From: Streptomyces sp. NRRL F-6492
Lineage (GTDB): Bacteria > Actinomycetota > Actinomycetes > Streptomycetales > Streptomycetaceae
DNA length: 25,311 bases
Assembly: GCF_001280125.1 (NCBI RefSeq)
Contig: NZ_LGEG01000279.1
Coordinates: forward strand, 1-25,311
Direction of reading: 5' to 3'
The notes below the pieces were generated by a model. That model made no database searches. It saw nothing but the letters and a program-made list of their open reading frames with translations, and was not told the origin of the DNA. The position numbers and the translations under genes were made by a program. Shown here piece by piece: positions 22,614-25,311 of the stretch (positions are counted from its first letter, which is position 1; each line of letters starts with the position of its first letter).

Positions 22614-24307
22614 AAGCCCCTGGTGCGCTTCGCGGCCCGCCGGGCCGCCGCCGCACCGGGGGCCCGCAGGAAGAGGCGGGCCAGCTCGCCGCCCAGGTTC
22701 ACGCCGATCGCGATCGCCAGCGCCAGCGCCGCCGCCTTCGCCAGGGACGCGAACCCCTGGTCCAGATTGTGCTGGGCGATCGCGAGCACCCCGAAGTACG
22801 TCGCCGAACCGGGCAGCAGCGGCCCGATCGCCGCCGTCACGTACGGCAGCGACGACGTGTGGTGGTACCGGGCGATCAACTGCCCGAAGAGACCCACCAG
22901 ACCCGCCGCCACCGCCGTCGCCATCACCGCCGACCCCTCCGCGGTCACCGCGATCGACGCGTACACCACCCACGCCACCCCGCCGTTCAGCGTCACGAAC
23001 AGCACCGTCGCCCGCGACTGCTGCAACAGGATCGCGAAGGTCGCGGACAGCGCCATCGACGCCAGGGTCTGCACCACCGGCCGCTCCACCGCCCGCAGCG
23101 CCCCCTCCGGGTTCAGCTGCGCGTCGAACTGCACCGCCAGGTACAGCACCGACAGCACGCCCACCACGATCGCCACGAAGAAGTACATGACCTCCAGGAG
23201 CCGCGCCGAGGCCGTGATGTAGAAACCGGTCAGCCCGTCCTGCACGGCCGCCACCAGCGCCCGCCCCGGGATCAGCGCGAACAGCCCACCGGTGATCACC
23301 GCCGACGGACGCAGGTCCGCGTGCAGCAGCGTCAGCAGCACCCCCATCGCCGCCGGGGGCATCGCCGCCACCAGGAACTGGTAGAACTCCGGCAGCCCCC
23401 GCCCCGCGCACAGCCACGCCAGCCGGTCCCCGAGCACCGCGCCGAGCGCCGCCACCAGGAACACCGTCAGACCGCCGCCGAGCAGCACCGACGCCGCCCC
23501 CGCGAGCACGCCCGCCGCCGTCGTCAGCGCCCACCCCGGATACGGGTGCCGGTTCCGCCGGATCTCCGCCAGCCGCCGGTACGCCTCCTCCGGCGTCACC
23601 TCGTGCGCCTGCTCGTCGTCCGGCTGCGCGCTGATGTCCGCGATCAGCTGGTACACCGCCGCGAGCCGCGTGTAGTCCGTCCCCCGGCGGCGCACCGTCC
23701 GGTTCGCCGTCACCGGATCGTCCACGAGCGACGGCTGGTACGTGACCGACAACAGCGTGAACGTCACCGTCGGCTCGCACCGGTCGAGCCCGTACGAACG
23801 GCAGATCGCGAACATCGCCGCCTCGACGTCCTCCGCGCCCTCCCCGCCCGCGAGCAGCAGCTCGCCGATGCGCAGGGTCAGGTCGAGGACGCGCGGCACC
23901 GAGGGCCCCGACTCGTCCTCCTTGCGCGGCGCCTCCGGCACCGGCCGCTCGCCCACCGGCAGCCGCAGCATGGTCCGCATCCGGTCCTGCCACGGCGCGT
24001 CCCGCGCCAGGCGCACCAGCGGCACCCCGTACGCCGGGGTGAAGGCGGGCGGCGAGTTCTTCGCCGAGTACGTGGCCGGGGGAGCGAACGCCGAACCCTC
24101 GGGCTCCGCCCCCGGCTCCGTCCGCAGCCCCGACGGCAGGGCGAACTCGGAGGTCGGGTGCTCCTCCTCCGGTGGCGCGGGCCGCTCCACCCCGGCCGGC
24201 GGGACGAACGCGCTCCGCGCCTCGTCCGACTGCGGTTTCCGGTCCTCCGGAGCCCCCTCGGCCCCTTCGTACCGCACGTCCATCGAGCCGCCCGGCTCCG
24301 CCACCAC
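22610..24307 (-). CDS. ThrE-type threonine/serine exporter family protein
   Basis: 565 residues from GTG at 24307 (GAGG 7 nt upstream); ATG 24283, eight codons later, is an alternative, as the upstream open frame has no ribosome site. A charged, Pro-rich, probably disordered N-terminal region of about 150 residues comes first. The ThrE domain follows with LDLTLRIGELLLAGGEGAEDVEAAMFAICRSYGLDRCEPTVTFTLLSVTYQ and LAAVYQLIADI, then the first helix set starting WALTTAAGVLAGAASVLLGGG. The second half (ThrE_2-like) has VLSVLYLAVQFDAQLNP, LASMALSATFAILLQQSRATVLFVTLNGGVAWVVYASI and GPLLPGSATYFGVLAIAQ. The family exports threonine and serine in Corynebacterium; substrate here is inferred. The stop codon lies inside the cruciform element, so the final residues may have changed when it arrived. 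Confidence 0.88.
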   Translation of the reverse strand: MVAEPGGSMDVRYEGAEGAPEDRKPQSDEARSAFVPPAGVERPAPPEEEHPTSEFALPSGLRTEPGAEPEGSAFAPPATYSAKNSPPAFTPAYGVPLVRLARDAPWQDRMRTMLRLPVGERPVPEAPRKEDESGPSVPRVLDLTLRIGELLLAGGEGAEDVEAAMFAICRSYGLDRCEPTVTFTLLSVTYQPSLVDDPVTANRTVRRRGTDYTRLAAVYQLIADISAQPDDEQAHEVTPEEAYRRLAEIRRNRHPYPGWALTTAAGVLAGAASVLLGGGLTVFLVAALGAVLGDRLAWLCAGRGLPEFYQFLVAAMPPAAMGVLLTLLHADLRPSAVITGGLFALIPGRALVAAVQDGLTGFYITASARLLEVMYFFVAIVVGVLSVLYLAVQFDAQLNPEGALRAVERPVVQTLASMALSATFAILLQQSRATVLFVTLNGGVAWVVYASIAVTAEGSAVMATAVAAGLVGLFGQLIARYHHTSSLPYVTAAIGPLLPGSATYFGVLAIAQHNLDQGFASLAKAAALALAIAIGVNLGGELARLFLRAPGAAAARRAAKRTRGF

Positions 24308-24371
24308 TCTGCCGCCTCGCTCTCCCTGGGAGGAATCGTCGCTTCCAGTATGGGCGCGCCCACTCCGCGCG

Positions 24372-24470
24372 TGCGACGGACCTGCGACGGACCTGCGAAG
24401 AGGGTGCGACGAGCCCGCGAAGGCGACGCGACGGACACGCGACGGACACGCCACGGGCACGCGAAGGGCG
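24372..24470. repeat. 11-bp tandem repeat, nine units, upstream of the ThrE-type gene
   Basis: Nine consecutive 11-bp units run from 24372 to 24470; examples are TGCGACGGACC (twice), CGCGACGGACA (twice) and the diverged TGCGAAGAGGG and CGCCACGGGCA. The period is close to one helical turn, so all copies face the same side of the DNA. The array lies 65-163 bp before the GTG of the leftward exporter gene and touches the ppa terminator. Confidence 0.85.
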
Positions 24471-24496
24471 GCGCACCCCCAGGGGGTGCGCCGCCC
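24466..24496 (-). terminator. ppa terminator hairpin
   Basis: Perfect 15-bp inverted repeat (24466-24480 and 24482-24496) around a single A, 36 nt past the ppa stop in the direction of transcription. No T-tract. Confidence 0.75.
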
Positions 24497-24531
24497 GTCA
24501 CGCGACCGGGACCGGCCGAGCCGGAACCGGC

Positions 24532-25023
24532 TCAGTGGCCGCCCTGCTCCTTGGCCCGCGCGTACGACTTCTCGATCTCCTCCTCGGCCTCGGCGCGACC
24601 GACCCAGTCCGCGCCCTCGACCGACTTGCCCGGCTCCAGGTCCTTGTAGACCTCGAAGAAGTGCTGGATCTCCAGCCGGTCGAACTCCGCCACGTGGTGG
24701 ATGTCCCGCAGGTGCTCCATGCGCGGGTCGGTGGCCGGGACGCACAGCAGCTTGTCGTCGCCGCCCGCCTCGTCCGTCATGCGGAACATGCCGATGGCGC
24801 GGCACTTGATCAGGCAGCCCGGGAAGGTCGGCTCGTCGAGGATGACGAGCGCGTCCAGCGGGTCGCCGTCCTCGCCGAGGGTGTTCTCCACGTAGCCGTA
24901 GTCGGTCGGGTAGGCCGTCGACGTGAAGAGGCGACGGTCCAGACGGATGCGACCGGTCTCGTGGTCGACCTCGTACTTGTTCCGCGATCCCTTGGGGATC
25001 TCGATGAGAACGTCGAACTCCAC
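24532..25023 (-). CDS. ppa: Inorganic pyrophosphatase, family I
   Basis: 163 residues from GTG at 25023, with AGGAGGAG 6 nt upstream; a longer open frame to 25095 has no such site and adds residues foreign to the family. It hydrolyses diphosphate to two phosphates in the cytoplasm, driving biosynthetic reactions forward. Signature: [13 protein letters not shown] (8-20), YGYVENT (42-48), DGDPLDALV (52-60) with the metal-binding aspartates, and DEAGGDDK (84-91). The length and C-terminal [22 protein letters not shown] segment are standard for actinobacterial family I enzymes. Divergent from dacB across 102 bp. Confidence 0.97.
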   Translation of the reverse strand: MEFDVLIEIPKGSRNKYEVDHETGRIRLDRRLFTSTAYPTDYGYVENTLGEDGDPLDALVILDEPTFPGCLIKCRAIGMFRMTDEAGGDDKLLCVPATDPRMEHLRDIHHVAEFDRLEIQHFFEVYKDLEPGKSVEGADWVGRAEAEEEIEKSYARAKEQGGH

Positions 25024-25087
25024 GGGTGGCTCCTCCTGAATCAACACAAGTGAATGCCCGCGACGAAGCGCGGTGGTTAAGTGTCCC

Positions 25088-25103
25088 TCACGCACGTGTG
25101 TGA
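25088..25103. promoter_or_regulatory. 16-bp near-palindrome in the ppa-dacB control region
   Basis: TCACGCACGTGTGTGA is symmetric except for one pair, with CACGTG at its centre. It sits 65 bp before the ppa start and 22 bp before the dacB start. A candidate operator; the partner protein is unknown. Confidence 0.35.
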
Positions 25104-25125
25104 TCGCGAAAGGGGCTGGTCAGCA

Positions 25126-25311
25126 ATGCCCGAGCCGAGGACCTGGCAGCTCACGGCGGGCTCCGCCGCCCTCGGTCTGGCCCTGGCCGCCGTGGCGGTG
25201 ACCCTGGCCGGCCCGTGGGACACGGGTCAGCGTACGGCCGAGCGGACCCGCGCCGCCGCCCCCGCGACGGGTGGCACGCGTCACGCCCCGCCCCCCGCCC
25301 CCGCACCGCCC
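25126..25311 (+). CDS. dacB: D-alanyl-D-alanine carboxypeptidase/endopeptidase, N-terminal part only
   Basis: 62 codons from ATG at 25126 to the right edge; AAAGGGG lies 10 nt upstream. The visible part is a signal sequence or signal anchor (LTAGSAALGLALAAVAVTLAGPW, about 9-31), followed by GQRTAER and an Ala/Pro-rich linker. No catalytic motif is inside the window. The identification rests on this N-terminal sequence, which resembles Streptomyces DacB as I recall it, and on the well-known divergent ppa-dacB arrangement. The enzyme would trim peptidoglycan stem peptides outside the membrane. The right edge cuts the gene. Confidence 0.75.
   Translation, partial: MPEPRTWQLTAGSAALGLALAAVAVTLAGPWDTGQRTAERTRAAAPATGGTRHAPPPAPAPP

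Noticed and set aside
22230..24476. 748-codon minus-strand open frame overlapping the ThrE-type gene
   Set aside because: Same strand but wrong frame; Gly/Arg-rich translation with no membrane segments, unlike the frame used at 22610-24307.
24361..24480. CRISPR array
   Set aside because: The 11-bp units are contiguous with no spacers and no cas genes are nearby; it is a simple tandem repeat.

Overview
The window is high-GC actinobacterial DNA, almost certainly from a Streptomyces chromosome. The evidence is the strong G/C bias at third codon positions, GTG starts, GGAGG-type ribosome sites, and families typical of streptomycetes: a DUF397 protein, a WhiJ-like XRE/DUF5753 regulator, an RsbW-like ATPase, DUF6479, and a SigE-family sigma factor. 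The right edge carries the divergent ppa/dacB pair. From memory, the gene order resembles a conserved chromosomal segment of S. coelicolor, so this looks like core-arm chromosome and not a plasmid or phage. I see no rRNA, tRNA, CRISPR array, transposase or integrase.

Layout, left to right. 1-1405: a leftward, edge-truncated kinase-like protein that lacks the key catalytic residues, and a small membrane protein (DUF6479). 1544-3405: an ECF sigma factor followed by a single-pass membrane protein, a likely regulatory pair. 3452-5791: a leftward polymerase-only family A DNA polymerase, divergent from a GNAT acetyltransferase. 5979-9274: a leftward, translationally coupled FtsX-type ABC transporter whose ATPase has a long tail encoded by an 18-bp tandem repeat. 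9426-12672: a DUF2786 protein and a large FUSC-family membrane protein.

12809-14946 is the most interesting part. A DUF397 gene and an RsbW-like anti-sigma-type ATPase gene converge on a shared perfect hairpin. They are flanked on the outside by two inverted, nearly identical 26-bp motifs (24/26 matches). A WhiJ-like regulator lies just to the right. This is a three-component developmental-type regulatory module with a symmetric control layout.

15033-19689: an aldehyde dehydrogenase, a DinB-like protein, and a PadR regulator next to a DrrA/DrrB-type ABC exporter. Three sites of the form TGGTC-N6-GACCA, one before padR and two before the exporter, suggest one PadR-controlled efflux unit. 19701-25311: a ClC-type channel, a YbjQ-family protein, a DedA protein, a ThrE-type exporter, inorganic pyrophosphatase (ppa) and the start of dacB.

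Intergenic spaces are unusually rich in short tandem repeats: 31-bp units at 869, 26-bp units at 21069, and 11-bp units at 24372 and 14024. A 68-bp imperfect cruciform element at 22546 supplies the stop codon of the ThrE-type gene.
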